A stretch of DNA of 64,000 nucleotides from Rhizobacter sp. Root1221 (GTDB lineage: Bacteria; Pseudomonadota; Gammaproteobacteria; Burkholderiales; Burkholderiaceae_C), in assembly GCF_001425785.1 (NCBI RefSeq), contig NZ_LMDI01000013.1, positions 63,606 through 127,605 on the forward strand, in the 5' to 3' direction. The notes beneath the pieces are model-generated. The model was not told the DNA's origin, did not search any database, and saw only the letters and a program-made list of their open reading frames with translations. This document shows positions 51,613 to 62,100 of this stretch, piece by piece. Position 1 is the stretch's first letter. Each line of letters opens with the position of its first letter. Position numbers and translations under genes: made by a program.

Positions 51613-54600
51613 ATGAACCTCCACCTTGGCGCCCGACACCGCGACTTCTCCACGCTGACCGAGCTGCTGCACTGGCGGGCCGATGTCCAGGACGGCGAGC
51701 CGGCCTACACCTTCCTGGTCGACGGCGAACTGGAGGAGCAGTCCCTCACCTTCGGCGCACTGCACCGCGAGGCCTGCGCGCTGGCACACAGGCTGCTGGC
51801 CGAGGGGGCGGCCGGCCGGCCGGTGCTGATGCTGTACCCGTCCGGGCTGGCGTTCATCGTTGCCTTCTTCGCCGCGCTTTACGCGGGCGCGATCGCGGTG
51901 CCGCTGTATCCGCCGCACCGCCGCCGCCACGACGAGCGCGTGGCCGGCGTGATCGCCGACTGCGCGCCTGCACTGCTGCTGACCACTGCCGAGTTGGCGC
52001 GCGACCGCGCGCACTACGCCGAACACACGCCGGCACTCGGCGCGCTGCGGTGGCTGGCCACCGACGAGTCCGGTGCTGGCCTCGCCCGCGAGGCCAGCCT
52101 GCTGCCCCCCGTCGCGCCCGGGCAGCTCGCCTTCCTCCAGTACACCTCGGGCTCGACCGGCCAGCCCAAGGGCGTGATGGTCAGCCACGCCAACCTGATG
52201 ACCAACCTGCGGCTGATCGAGCGCTGCTTCGGCCACGGCCCGGGTACCCGCTTCGTCGGCTGGCTGCCGTTGTTCCACGACATGGGGCTGGTGGGCAACA
52301 CGCTGCAGACGCTGTACCTGGGCGCGCCCTGCGTGTTCATGGCGCCGGCGCATTTCCTGCAAAGCCCGGTGCGCTGGCTCCGCGCGATCTCGCGCTACCG
52401 TGCCACCACCAGCGGCGGCCCGAACTTCGCCTACGAGCTGTGCGTGAACCGCATTTCCGAGGCCGCCCGCCAGGGCCTGGACCTGAGCAGCTGGCAAGTG
52501 GCGTTCAACGGCGCCGAGCCGGTGCGCGCCGGCACGCTCGACCGCTTCGCGGAGGCCTTCGCGCCCAACGGCTTTCGCCGCTCGGCATGGCTGCCTTGCT
52601 ACGGCATGGCCGAGAGCACGCTGCTCACCGCCGGCGCGCCGCGCGGCGAGAGGCCGCTGCTGCTGGGCGTCGATGCGCAGGCGCTGCAACACCGCCGCGT
52701 CGAACTGCGGGCAGACGGTTTCCAGGCCGTGGGCTGCGGCAGCGCGGCCGAAGAGGAGACGCTGGCCATCGTCGACCTGGACAGCGGCACCGAGCGCAGC
52801 GATGGCGGGGTGGGCGAGATCTGGGTCGCCGGGTCCAGCGTCGCGCAGGGGTACTGGGGCCGGGAAGCGCAAACCGCCGAAACCTTCCGCGCCACGCTGC
52901 CGGGCCGCGCGCAACGCTTCCTGCGCACGGGCGACCTGGGCTTCGTGCACGACGGTGAACTCTACGTCGCCGGCCGGGTGAAGGACGTGGTCATCATCCG
53001 CGGCCGCAATCACTATCCGCAGGACATCGAGCGCTGCGTCGAGGCGGCGCATGCCGCGTTCGCCGGCCAGTGCTGCGCGGTCTTCTCGATCGAGGCAGAC
53101 GGCCAGGAGCGGCTCGCGGTGGCCGTGGAGCTGGCGCGCCAGCACCTGCGCCAGCCCGATGTCGACGGCCTGGTGAAGGCGGTGCAGCGCGCGGTGTTCG
53201 CCGCGCACGAACTGCGCCCGCACACGGTGTGCCTGCTGAAGCCGGGCATCATCCCCAAGACATCGAGCGGCAAGATCCAGCGCAGCGCTTGCAAGGCCCG
53301 GCTGCTCGACGGAACGCTGGAGGCCGTTGCGATCTGGCAGGAGACGCCGCGCGATGCGGCGGCGGTAGTGGCCGATGCACCCGTGACCGCCGACAAGCCC
53401 GATCGCGAGGTGTTGCGTGCCTGGCTGTCGAAGCGCCTCGGCTTGCCCTTGCACGATCTGCACGATGCCCGGCAGCTTGCTGAGCTGGGCCTCGATTCGT
53501 TGGCGGTCGTGGAGCTCAGCGCCGAGTTGCAGGCCATGCTGCAGGCGCCGGTGCCGCCGACGGTGTTCTTCGAGGACCCCACGATGGGCGGCCTGCTGGG
53601 GCGTTTGTGCCGCGAAGCCCCCGCCGTGCCTGCCTCCACGGAGATGCGCCAGGCCGGCGACGCGATCGCCATCGTGGGCATCGGTTGCCGCTTCCCCGGC
53701 GCCGATGGCACCGGTGCCTACTGGCAACTGCTGCGCGATGGCCTGGAATCGGTGGGCGAGGTGCCGCCCGAGCGCTGGGACCGCGACGCCTTCTACGACC
53801 CGCGGCCGCTGACGTCCGGCCGCATGAATACGCGCCGCGGCGGCTTCCTGTCGCGCATCGACGAATTCGACGCCGGCTTCTTCGGCATCGCGCCGCGCGA
53901 GGCGGCCTGCATGGACCCACAGCAGCGCGTGCTGCTCGAGACCGCCTGGGAAGCGATCGAGGACGCCGGCATCCCCGGCGCCACGCTGCGCGGCAGCCGC
54001 ACCGGCGTGTTCATCGGCCTGTGCCACAGCGACTACGCGGCGCTGGGCGCCGCCACGGGCCTCGCGCAGGATCCGCGCTGGACCACCGGCAACGCTGCCA
54101 GCATCGCGGCCAACCGGCTGTCCTACCTGCTCGACCTGCAGGGCCCCAGCCTCGCGGTGGACACCGCCTGCTCGTCATCGCTGGTCGCGGTGCACCTGGC
54201 CTGCCAGAGCCTGCGCGCCGGAGAGTCGTCGCTGGCCCTGGCCGGCGGCGTCAACCTGATCCTGCGGCCCGACGTCACGGTGAGCTTCTCGAATGCAGGA
54301 GGAACCAGTCCCGGTGGGCGCTGCCGCGCCTTCGATGCCGAGGCAGACGGCATGGTACGCAGTGAAGGCGTGGGCGTGGTGGTGCTGAAGCCGCTGGCCT
54401 GCGCGCTGGCCGACGGCGACCGCGTCTATGCCGTGGTGCGCGGCAGCGCGGTCAACCAGGACGGGCTGAGCAACGGCCTGACCGCGCCGCGCCAGCCGTC
54501 GCAGGAGGCCGTGATCCGTGCCGCGCTGCAGGCCGCTGGCTGCGCGCCGTCGCAGCTGCAGTACGTCGAGGCGCATGGCACCGGCACGCTCCTGGGCGAC

Positions 54601-57600
54601 CCGGTGGAAGCGCATGCGCTGGGGGCGGTGCTGGGCGGCGAAAGGGCCGAGGCCTGTCGCCTCGGTTCGGTCAAGAGCAACATCGGCCACACCGAGGCCG
54701 CCGCGGGCATCGCGTCGCTGATCAAGGTGGCGCTGTCGCTGCACCACGGCTGGTTGCCGGCGAGCCTGCATTTCGCGCGGCCCAACCCGCACATCCCGTT
54801 CGATCGGCTGAGGCTGCGTGTGCAGGCCGAGGGCGCGCCGTGGCCGGAAGGCGATGCGCGCATCGCGGGCGTCAGTGCCTTCGGCTTCGGCGGGACCAAT
54901 GCCCACGTGGTGCTGGCCCAGGCGCCTGCGGCGGAAACACCGGCCGAGCCGTTGCGGCCCGATGGCCATGTGCACCTGCTGCCGCTGTCGGCGCGTTCCG
55001 CAGCGGCATTGCGGCAGCGGGCGCAGGCGCTGCAGCAATGCCTGATGGCGGCGCCGCACGACACGCATCGGCTCGATGCGCTGTGCGCCGCCGCCGCCCT
55101 GCGGCACGACCATCACGAGCACCGGCTCGCGTTGGCCTTCCACACGCGGGATGAGTTGTGCGAGCAACTGGAGGCTTTCGCGCAGGGCGAACTGCTGGCC
55201 GGCGCTGCTGCGGCCCAGACCTCCGCACAGGCGCCGCAGGTCGCGTTCATCTTCTCTGGTCACCGTGCACAGCCGTGGTCGCTGTGCCGGAAGTTCCTGG
55301 CCAGCCAACCGGTGTTCGCCCAGGTGCTGGCCGACTGCGACCAGGCGCTGCGGCCGCACACCGGCTGGTCAGTGCTGGAGCGCCTCGCGGGGGAGGGCGC
55401 CGCGCCGTCGCCGCAGGAGGTGGCGGCCTACCATCCTTGTCAGTTCGCCTACCAGGTGGCGTTGGCCGCGATGTGGCGCTCGCTCGGCGTCGAGCCGGCG
55501 CTGGTGGTGGGCCACAGCTTCGGCGAGGTGGCCGCGGCCCACGTGGCCGGCGCGCTGAGCCTGGCCGATGCGGCGATGGTCATCGCGCTGCGCAGCCATC
55601 TGCTGCAGCAGGCGGCGCAACAGGCGAGCGATGCCAGCGCGATGGCTTCGGTCGACCTGCCGCGGGCCGATCTGCAGCGCCTGATCGACGCCAGCGATGG
55701 CGAGGTGTCGGTGGCGGTGAGCAACAGTGCCACGTCCAGCGTGGTGTCCGGTGCACGTGAGGCCGTGGAGCGCTTCGTGCAGCGGCTCAAGGCCGACGGC
55801 GTGTTCTGCAACCTGCTCGATGCGCCCGGTGCCGGCCACAGCCGCCACATCGATGCGAGCACGCTGAGCGAGGCGCTGGCCGGGCTGCGGCCGCAGCCCG
55901 CACGCATCGCGATGGTGTCCAGCGTCACCGGGGAGCGGATCGACGGCGTGGCACTCGACGGCGCCTACTGGGCCCGCAACGTCTCCCAGCCGGTTCTGTT
56001 CGGTGATGCGGCGGCCACGCTCCTGCGCCATGGCTGCAGCATCAGTGTGGAGATCGCACCCTATCCGCCGGTGCTGGCGCATGCCGTGGCGCAGACGGCC
56101 CGCGAACAAGGGCACGCCCTCACCACGCTGCCGGCATTGCGCCGACAGGCTGCCGAGAGTCTGCACCTCGCCGGCTCGCTGGCCCAACTGCACGCGCGGG
56201 GCGTGGCGATCGACTGGCGCCGGCTGCATCTGCAAGGCGCACGGCAGACGGCCTGGCCCCCCTACCCATGGCAGCGGCAACGCCATTGGCTGCCCGAGGC
56301 CCATGGTTTGCCGCCTGCCCGGCAGGGGGAGCATCCGATGCTGGGCCAGCGCCTCGACCTCGCCGAGGCCGAGGGCAGCCGCCATGTGTGGGACATCGCG
56401 CTCGACCTGAAACGCCATGCCTATGTGGGCGACCACCGGGTGCAGGGCGCGGTCATCCTGCCCACCACCACGTACGTGGAGCTGGCCTGGGCGGCAGCCG
56501 CGTCGGTGTGGACCGGCCGCCGCGTGCGGCTGGAGCGGCTGGCGATCGAGAGGGCGCTCTTCCTGGCCGACACCGAGCCGCGCCGGCTGCAATTGCAACT
56601 GAGCGTGCTGGGCGATGCGGCCCAGTTGAGTTTCTTCAGCCGGCCGAACTCGGCCTCCGCAGACGGGGCATGGACGTTGCATGCCAGCGTCGACATCGCG
56701 CAGTGCGCCGCCGATGCGCCTGCGCCTGCTGCTTTCCTGTCGCCGCCCGTTGGCGAGCCGCGCTTGAGCGCTGAGCAGCACTACGGGCACCTCCGTGAGC
56801 GCGGCATCGGCTACGGCCCGGCCTTCCAGGGATTGCGTGCGCTATGGCCGCAGGGATCCGCGCAGGTGGCCCGCATCGAGCTTCCGCAGGGGCTGGAGAC
56901 GGCCGGACACCGGTTTCATCCGGCACTGCTCGATGCCTGCCTGCAGGCCCTGGCCGGCGTGCTGCATGCTGGCGGCGAAGGCTCGCGCGACCTCTACCTG
57001 CCGGTCGGCGTCGACAGCATCAGCCTGCATGCCTGGCCTGCGCCCGGTGAGCCGCTGTGGAGCCGTGCACGGTTGGCGCCCGGGGCCCTTGAAGGCCAAC
57101 CAACGCTTGTGGGTGATGTGGAAGTGTTCGACACCGCGGGCCGCCTGCTCGCGAGCATCGACGGCTTCACGCTGGAGCGCGTGGGCTCTGGCGGCGCCAA
57201 GGCCTATCGGGATCCCGATGCGCTGCTGTACGCGCTGCAATGGGAGCCGGTGCCCAACGCCGCCACGCCACCGGCGCCCGAGGCGCGCCGCTGGTTGATG
57301 CTGTCCGATGCGGTGCTCGGTCCCGGGCTGGCCCATGCGCTGCGCGCGGCGGGTGACTGCTGCGTGCAGGTGGTGGCCGGTTGCGACTTCAATACCGGCG
57401 ACGAACGGGCGGTGTGGCAGGCCAATCCCGCCGATGCGATGCAGCTGGCCCGCATGCTCGATGCCGCCGCGGCGCTGTGGCCGGACGAGGCTTTCACGCT
57501 GCTGCATCTGTGGCGTCCGGCGGCCGGCGACGATGCGGTCGTGGGCCTGCTGCAGATGCTGCAGCACATTGCCACGGCCGGCCGGCGCGCGCGGATCACG

Positions 57601-59109
57601 ATCGTGACCTGCGGCGCGCAGTCGGTGGCGCGCGAGTCCAGCGTGGTCGGCGCCGCGTCGCTGTGGGGCCTCGGCCGCGTGATCGGCTTCGAGCATCCGG
57701 AGCTGGAAGGCGGTCTTGTCGACTTGCCGCTGCAGCCCGGCCGCGACGACGTGGCCGAGCTCGCCCTGCGGTTGCGCGACCCCTGGACGCCGATGCGCCA
57801 CCTCGCGATCCGCGGCGGCCGCTGCCTGCAGCCTCGGCTGCAGCGGCTGGCGCTGCCGCTGCAGCCGTCCGGCAAGGCCCAGCCGTTGGCGTTGCGCGCC
57901 GACGCCACCTACCTGGTGACGGGCGGGCTGGGCGGCATCGGGCTGCGGCTGGCGCAGTGGCTGTGCGACCGCGGCGCGGCCCACCTCGTGCTGGTGGGCC
58001 GCAGCGCGCCCGGCGCCGAGGCCGCTGCGCAGATCGATGCGCTGCGCGCCCGCGGCGTCAACGTGCAGGTGGTGTCGGCCGACGTGACGTTCGAAGGCGA
58101 GATGCGCGCGGTACTGGCGCGCGTGGATGCCGAGATGCCGCCGCTGCGCGGCGTACTGCATGCGGCGGCGGTGGTCGACCCGGGCCTGCTGCTGCAGATG
58201 AGCGAGGAGCGCCTCCATGCGGTGATGGCGCCGAAGGCGCGCGGCGCCTGGCACCTGCACCGGCTCACCGCCGAATGCCCGCTCGACTTCTTCGTCCTGT
58301 TCTCGTCGGTGGCCTCGCTGTTCGGCACGCCGGGGCAGGGCAACTATGCGGTGGCCAATGCCTGGCTCGACGGGTTGGCACACCACCGCCGCGCGCTCGG
58401 CCTGCCGGCGCTGAGCATCAACTGGGGCGGCTGGGCGCAGGTGGGCATGGTGGCACGCCACGGCCAGGCCGGTGACGTGTTCGCCGCCCGCGGCTTCTCG
58501 CCGATGGCACCCGAGCTGGCAATCGCACAGCTCGAGCGCCTGCTGCGCCATGACCAGGCGCAAGTCGCGGTGATGGACGTCGACTGGGTGCTGGCGGCGG
58601 CGGCCTATCCGCAGTTGTCGCGCATGTCCACCTTCGCCGGCCTGGTGCGCCGGGCAGAGCCGGCCTTGGCCGAAACGCTGCCGCGCGCCCAGCTGGCCGC
58701 GCTGCCCGCGGCGCAGCGCACCGGGCAGCTCGGGCAGTATCTGTGCGGCCAGCTCGCCCGCACGCTGGGCGTGGCCGCCGGGACGGTCGACGTGCGCCGT
58801 CCGGTGAACGAGATGGGCATCGACTCCCTGATGGCGCTCGAGATGAAGAACCGCATCGAGCCTGAGCTGGGCGTCGCGGTGCCGATCGTCAAGTTCCTTG
58901 AAGGTGCGAGCCTGCACGACCTGGCGGTGCTGCTGTCCGACGAGATCGGTCGCGCACCGGCCGCGCCCGCGCAGGTCCTCTCCGTGGCTGATCGAGACTC
59001 GCTCGACGGCGCAGAAGCCGCCAGCCTGCTGGAGGGGATCGACAACCTGTCCGACGACGAGGTCGATGCGCTGCTGGGCGAACTCGACCCGGACGCCCCC
59101 GCCGCATGA
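51613..59109 (+). CDS. Modular polyketide synthase FAAL-ACP-KS-AT-DH-KR-ACP
   Basis: A 2498-residue synthase. FAAL (about 1-575): YTSGSTGQPKGVMVSHANL and PLFHDMGLVGNTLQTLYLGA, activating a fatty acid as acyl-AMP. ACP1: GLDSL, Ser629. KS (about 683-1105): DTACSSSL Cys853, His988, His1026. AT (about 1208-1500): GHSFGE Ser1302 and GAGHS His1409, an unusual specificity motif. DH (about 1575-1850): His1608 in GDHRVQGAVILP, Asp1774 in LLDACLQAL. KR (about 2098-2280): VTGGLGGIG, Ser/Tyr2245/Asn, loop VVDP resembling the B-type LDD. ACP2: GIDSLMALE, Ser2405. There is no ER or thioesterase. The module should extend an activated fatty acid by one unit. The stop overlaps the NRPS start by four bases. 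Confidence 0.96.
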   Translation: MNLHLGARHRDFSTLTELLHWRADVQDGEPAYTFLVDGELEEQSLTFGALHREACALAHRLLAEGAAGRPVLMLYPSGLAFIVAFFAALYAGAIAVPLYPPHRRRHDERVAGVIADCAPALLLTTAELARDRAHYAEHTPALGALRWLATDESGAGLAREASLLPPVAPGQLAFLQYTSGSTGQPKGVMVSHANLMTNLRLIERCFGHGPGTRFVGWLPLFHDMGLVGNTLQTLYLGAPCVFMAPAHFLQSPVRWLRAISRYRATTSGGPNFAYELCVNRISEAARQGLDLSSWQVAFNGAEPVRAGTLDRFAEAFAPNGFRRSAWLPCYGMAESTLLTAGAPRGERPLLLGVDAQALQHRRVELRADGFQAVGCGSAAEEETLAIVDLDSGTERSDGGVGEIWVAGSSVAQGYWGREAQTAETFRATLPGRAQRFLRTGDLGFVHDGELYVAGRVKDVVIIRGRNHYPQDIERCVEAAHAAFAGQCCAVFSIEADGQERLAVAVELARQHLRQPDVDGLVKAVQRAVFAAHELRPHTVCLLKPGIIPKTSSGKIQRSACKARLLDGTLEAVAIWQETPRDAAAVVADAPVTADKPDREVLRAWLSKRLGLPLHDLHDARQLAELGLDSLAVVELSAELQAMLQAPVPPTVFFEDPTMGGLLGRLCREAPAVPASTEMRQAGDAIAIVGIGCRFPGADGTGAYWQLLRDGLESVGEVPPERWDRDAFYDPRPLTSGRMNTRRGGFLSRIDEFDAGFFGIAPREAACMDPQQRVLLETAWEAIEDAGIPGATLRGSRTGVFIGLCHSDYAALGAATGLAQDPRWTTGNAASIAANRLSYLLDLQGPSLAVDTACSSSLVAVHLACQSLRAGESSLALAGGVNLILRPDVTVSFSNAGGTSPGGRCRAFDAEADGMVRSEGVGVVVLKPLACALADGDRVYAVVRGSAVNQDGLSNGLTAPRQPSQEAVIRAALQAAGCAPSQLQYVEAHGTGTLLGDPVEAHALGAVLGGERAEACRLGSVKSNIGHTEAAAGIASLIKVALSLHHGWLPASLHFARPNPHIPFDRLRLRVQAEGAPWPEGDARIAGVSAFGFGGTNAHVVLAQAPAAETPAEPLRPDGHVHLLPLSARSAAALRQRAQALQQCLMAAPHDTHRLDALCAAAALRHDHHEHRLALAFHTRDELCEQLEAFAQGELLAGAAAAQTSAQAPQVAFIFSGHRAQPWSLCRKFLASQPVFAQVLADCDQALRPHTGWSVLERLAGEGAAPSPQEVAAYHPCQFAYQVALAAMWRSLGVEPALVVGHSFGEVAAAHVAGALSLADAAMVIALRSHLLQQAAQQASDASAMASVDLPRADLQRLIDASDGEVSVAVSNSATSSVVSGAREAVERFVQRLKADGVFCNLLDAPGAGHSRHIDASTLSEALAGLRPQPARIAMVSSVTGERIDGVALDGAYWARNVSQPVLFGDAAATLLRHGCSISVEIAPYPPVLAHAVAQTAREQGHALTTLPALRRQAAESLHLAGSLAQLHARGVAIDWRRLHLQGARQTAWPPYPWQRQRHWLPEAHGLPPARQGEHPMLGQRLDLAEAEGSRHVWDIALDLKRHAYVGDHRVQGAVILPTTTYVELAWAAAASVWTGRRVRLERLAIERALFLADTEPRRLQLQLSVLGDAAQLSFFSRPNSASADGAWTLHASVDIAQCAADAPAPAAFLSPPVGEPRLSAEQHYGHLRERGIGYGPAFQGLRALWPQGSAQVARIELPQGLETAGHRFHPALLDACLQALAGVLHAGGEGSRDLYLPVGVDSISLHAWPAPGEPLWSRARLAPGALEGQPTLVGDVEVFDTAGRLLASIDGFTLERVGSGGAKAYRDPDALLYALQWEPVPNAATPPAPEARRWLMLSDAVLGPGLAHALRAAGDCCVQVVAGCDFNTGDERAVWQANPADAMQLARMLDAAAALWPDEAFTLLHLWRPAAGDDAVVGLLQMLQHIATAGRRARITIVTCGAQSVARESSVVGAASLWGLGRVIGFEHPELEGGLVDLPLQPGRDDVAELALRLRDPWTPMRHLAIRGGRCLQPRLQRLALPLQPSGKAQPLALRADATYLVTGGLGGIGLRLAQWLCDRGAAHLVLVGRSAPGAEAAAQIDALRARGVNVQVVSADVTFEGEMRAVLARVDAEMPPLRGVLHAAAVVDPGLLLQMSEERLHAVMAPKARGAWHLHRLTAECPLDFFVLFSSVASLFGTPGQGNYAVANAWLDGLAHHRRALGLPALSINWGGWAQVGMVARHGQAGDVFAARGFSPMAPELAIAQLERLLRHDQAQVAVMDVDWVLAAAAYPQLSRMSTFAGLVRRAEPALAETLPRAQLAALPAAQRTGQLGQYLCGQLARTLGVAAGTVDVRRPVNEMGIDSLMALEMKNRIEPELGVAVPIVKFLEGASLHDLAVLLSDEIGRAPAAPAQVLSVADRDSLDGAEAASLLEGIDNLSDDEVDALLGELDPDAPAA

Positions 59110-62100
59110 GACCGGTCATGAGCGTTCCCTCCATCCCGAGCCTCATCCATCGCCTGCAGGACACGGCTGCCGAACATCCGCAGCGGCCTGCGCTGGTGGG
59201 CGACGACGCGCGCTTCAGCTATGCCGCGCTGCTGGTCCACTGCACCGCCATCGCCCACGGACTGCAGCACCAAGGCATCGGCCGCGGCGACGTGGTGGTC
59301 GTGTGCATGCCGCGCGGCGCGGGCCTGGTGGCGGCCGCATTGGGCGTGCTGGGCAGTGGCGCGGCCTACACGCTGCTGGAGGACGACGGCGCGGAGCCGC
59401 AGCTGGCGGCGCGGATGCGGGGCTTGCAGCCTGCTCCGGTGATCGCGCTGCCGGCGCGCGCGGCGGGGCTGATGGCGCAGGGAATCGCCGCATTCACGCC
59501 CGATGTGCTGGCCGCGGCAGGCCGCGCCCCCGATGCATTGCCGGCTTCCGGGGGGCTGGCCTATGTGTCCTACACCTCGGGCTCCACCGGCGGCCCCAAG
59601 GGCGTGGCGGTCACGCACGACAACATCGCGCACTACACGGAGTCGGCAGCCGCCCGGCTCCAGGTGGAGCCGGGCTGGTCGTATGCGCACGTGAGCACCT
59701 TCAACGCCGACCTGGGCCATACCGCGATCTTCCTCGCGCTGTGGACCGGCGGCACGCTGCACGTGGCAAGTGACGGCCTGCGGCAGGACCCGGCGGCGTT
59801 GTGCGCCTACCTGGTGGACCAGCGCATCGACCTGTTGAAGATCACGCCCTCGCACTGGCGCGCGGTGCTGGCTGCCGGCAGGGCCTGGCCGCATGCGCTG
59901 AAGCGGCTGGTGCTGGGCGGCGAACGGCTGGCGCCCGAACTGGTGCGCCACAGCTTCGCTGCGGGCGCGGCCGAGCAGGTGGCCAACCACTACGGTCCCA
60001 CCGAGACGACGGTGGGCGTCGCCATCCACCCGATGAAGCCGCATGACCTGGCCTCCCATGAAGGCCGGGCCTCGGTGCCGGTGGGGCGCGCGATCGGCTG
60101 CACCCGCTTCGCGGTCGAGACGGCGCCTGGCCGCTTCGGCGAGTGCGACTGCACCGGCGAGCTGTACATCGGCGGGCCGTCGGTGGCGCAGGGCTACCTG
60201 GGCGACGGCGAGCGCACGGCCGAGCGCTTCGTGCACATCGAGGGCCAGCCGGGCCGCTTCTACCGCACGGGTGACCTGGTGCGCATCGACGCGCAGGGAT
60301 GCGTCGAATGCCTGGGCCGCATCGACCGCCAGGTCAAGCTGATGGGCCACCGCGTGGAGCTGGAGGAGGTGGAGCTTGCGCTGCAGGGCTTCGACGGCGT
60401 GGCGGCCGCGGCGGTGGCGCTGTATCCGGTCAACGGACACGATCAGCTGGTGGCGCTGAGCGCGCCGCGTTGGCCGGCGGAGCGGGTGAAGGCGCTCCGC
60501 CAACTGGCCCGCGAACGGCTGCCGTCGCACATGGTGCCGGCCCACTGGTTCACCTGCGATGCGTTGCCACTCGATGCCAACGGCAAGGTGCACCACCGCG
60601 CGGTGCGCGAACGGGTGGTCGAAGCGCTGGCCTTGGTGCCGCAGGCGGACGCAGCGCTGCGCCCGCTGACGCCACTGGAGGCCGAAATCCATGCCGCCTG
60701 GTGCGAGCACCTCGGCGGCGGGGCCTACGATCCCGATACCGATTTCTTCGAGGCCGGCGGCGATTCGCTGTCGGCGATGCAGATCATCGCGGCGCTGCAG
60801 CTGCGCGGCCATCCGCTCACCGCGCGGCTGTTCGAGCAGCACCGCAGCATCACGTCGCTGGCGGCAGTGATCGAGCGGCTGGACAGCGTGCCGGCGGCGC
60901 GGGCGTTGCCCGAGGTGCCGCCGTCCCAAGGCCGGCTGTCGCCGGCGCAGGCCTGGTTTTTCGCGCAGGCCTTCGATGCACCCGACCACTGGAACCAGTG
61001 CCTGGTCCTGGAGAGCGCGGTGCCGGTCGACGTGGCGCGGCTCGCGCGGGCGGTGGGGCGCGTCCTGGCGGAGCATCCGATGCTGCGCACAGGCTACCGG
61101 CGTGAGGCATCGGACATCGTGCCGTTCGAGGTGAATGTGCAGCATCTGCCGCTGCCGCTGTCGCACGGCAGCGATGTGCAGGCCGACGAGGCCCACGTGC
61201 AGCGCGCAGTGGCCGAGCGTTGCGCCGTGCTCAATGCCGCGATCAGCATCGAGCGCGGCGAGGTGTTCAAGTTGCACTGCGCCGCGTTCGGCGCGCGGCG
61301 CTGGGTATTGGTGCTGGTGGCGCACCACCTGTGCATCGACGCGGTGTCGTGGCGAATCGTCGTCGACGATCTGGTGAGGCACCATGCCGACGATGCGGCG
61401 CCGATGCCGCGGACCTGCAGCTTCTGGCAGTGGACCGCGCACCTGCACGAGCGGCTGCCCGAGGCCTGGCACCGGGCCGTTCGGCCATCGGCCGTGGCGC
61501 CCGGCAGCCGCCGTGAGGGCCAGGCCCGCACGCTGTGGTGCGAGCTGTTCAGTGGCGAGGTGCCCGAAGCAGTCGCCCAGGCCTGCAGCCGCCACGAGGC
61601 CCACCTGGGCACGGTGCTGCTGGGCAGCTTCGCCCATGCCTGCGCGGCGCAGGCCGGGCAGCGCACCGTTGGCATCGACGTCGAGAGCCATGGCCGCGAA
61701 TGTCTGCGCGACGAGGTCGACGTGTCGCGCGTGGTGGGCTGGTTCACCTCCACCTTCGCGCTGTCGCTGCTGGCCGATGCGAGCGACGCCGGCGTGGCGA
61801 TCGCCTCGGCAGCGGCGGCGATGGGGCGGGTGCGCCATCTCGGCCATGGGCATGAGCCCACGGCGGCAACCGGCACGCCGCGGCTGTGCTTCAACTTCAT
61901 CGGCGACATCGGCTTGCGGCACGATCCGGCGCTGCCGCTGTCGGTCTCGCCGCTGGCGCCCGCGCCGGCGCGGGGCCCGTCGAACCGGCGTCCCTATGAC
62001 CTGGTGTTGACGGTCAAGCGCGCCGGCGCCAGCTGGGTGGCCGAGCTGTGCCATTCGGTCGACCGCTACCGGGACGACGAGGTGAAGGCCATTGCACTGC

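Noticed and set aside
50857-54027. Long open frame on the minus strand opposite the PKS gene
   Set aside because: Low-complexity translation antisense to well-supported PKS domains; no ribosome site or homology.
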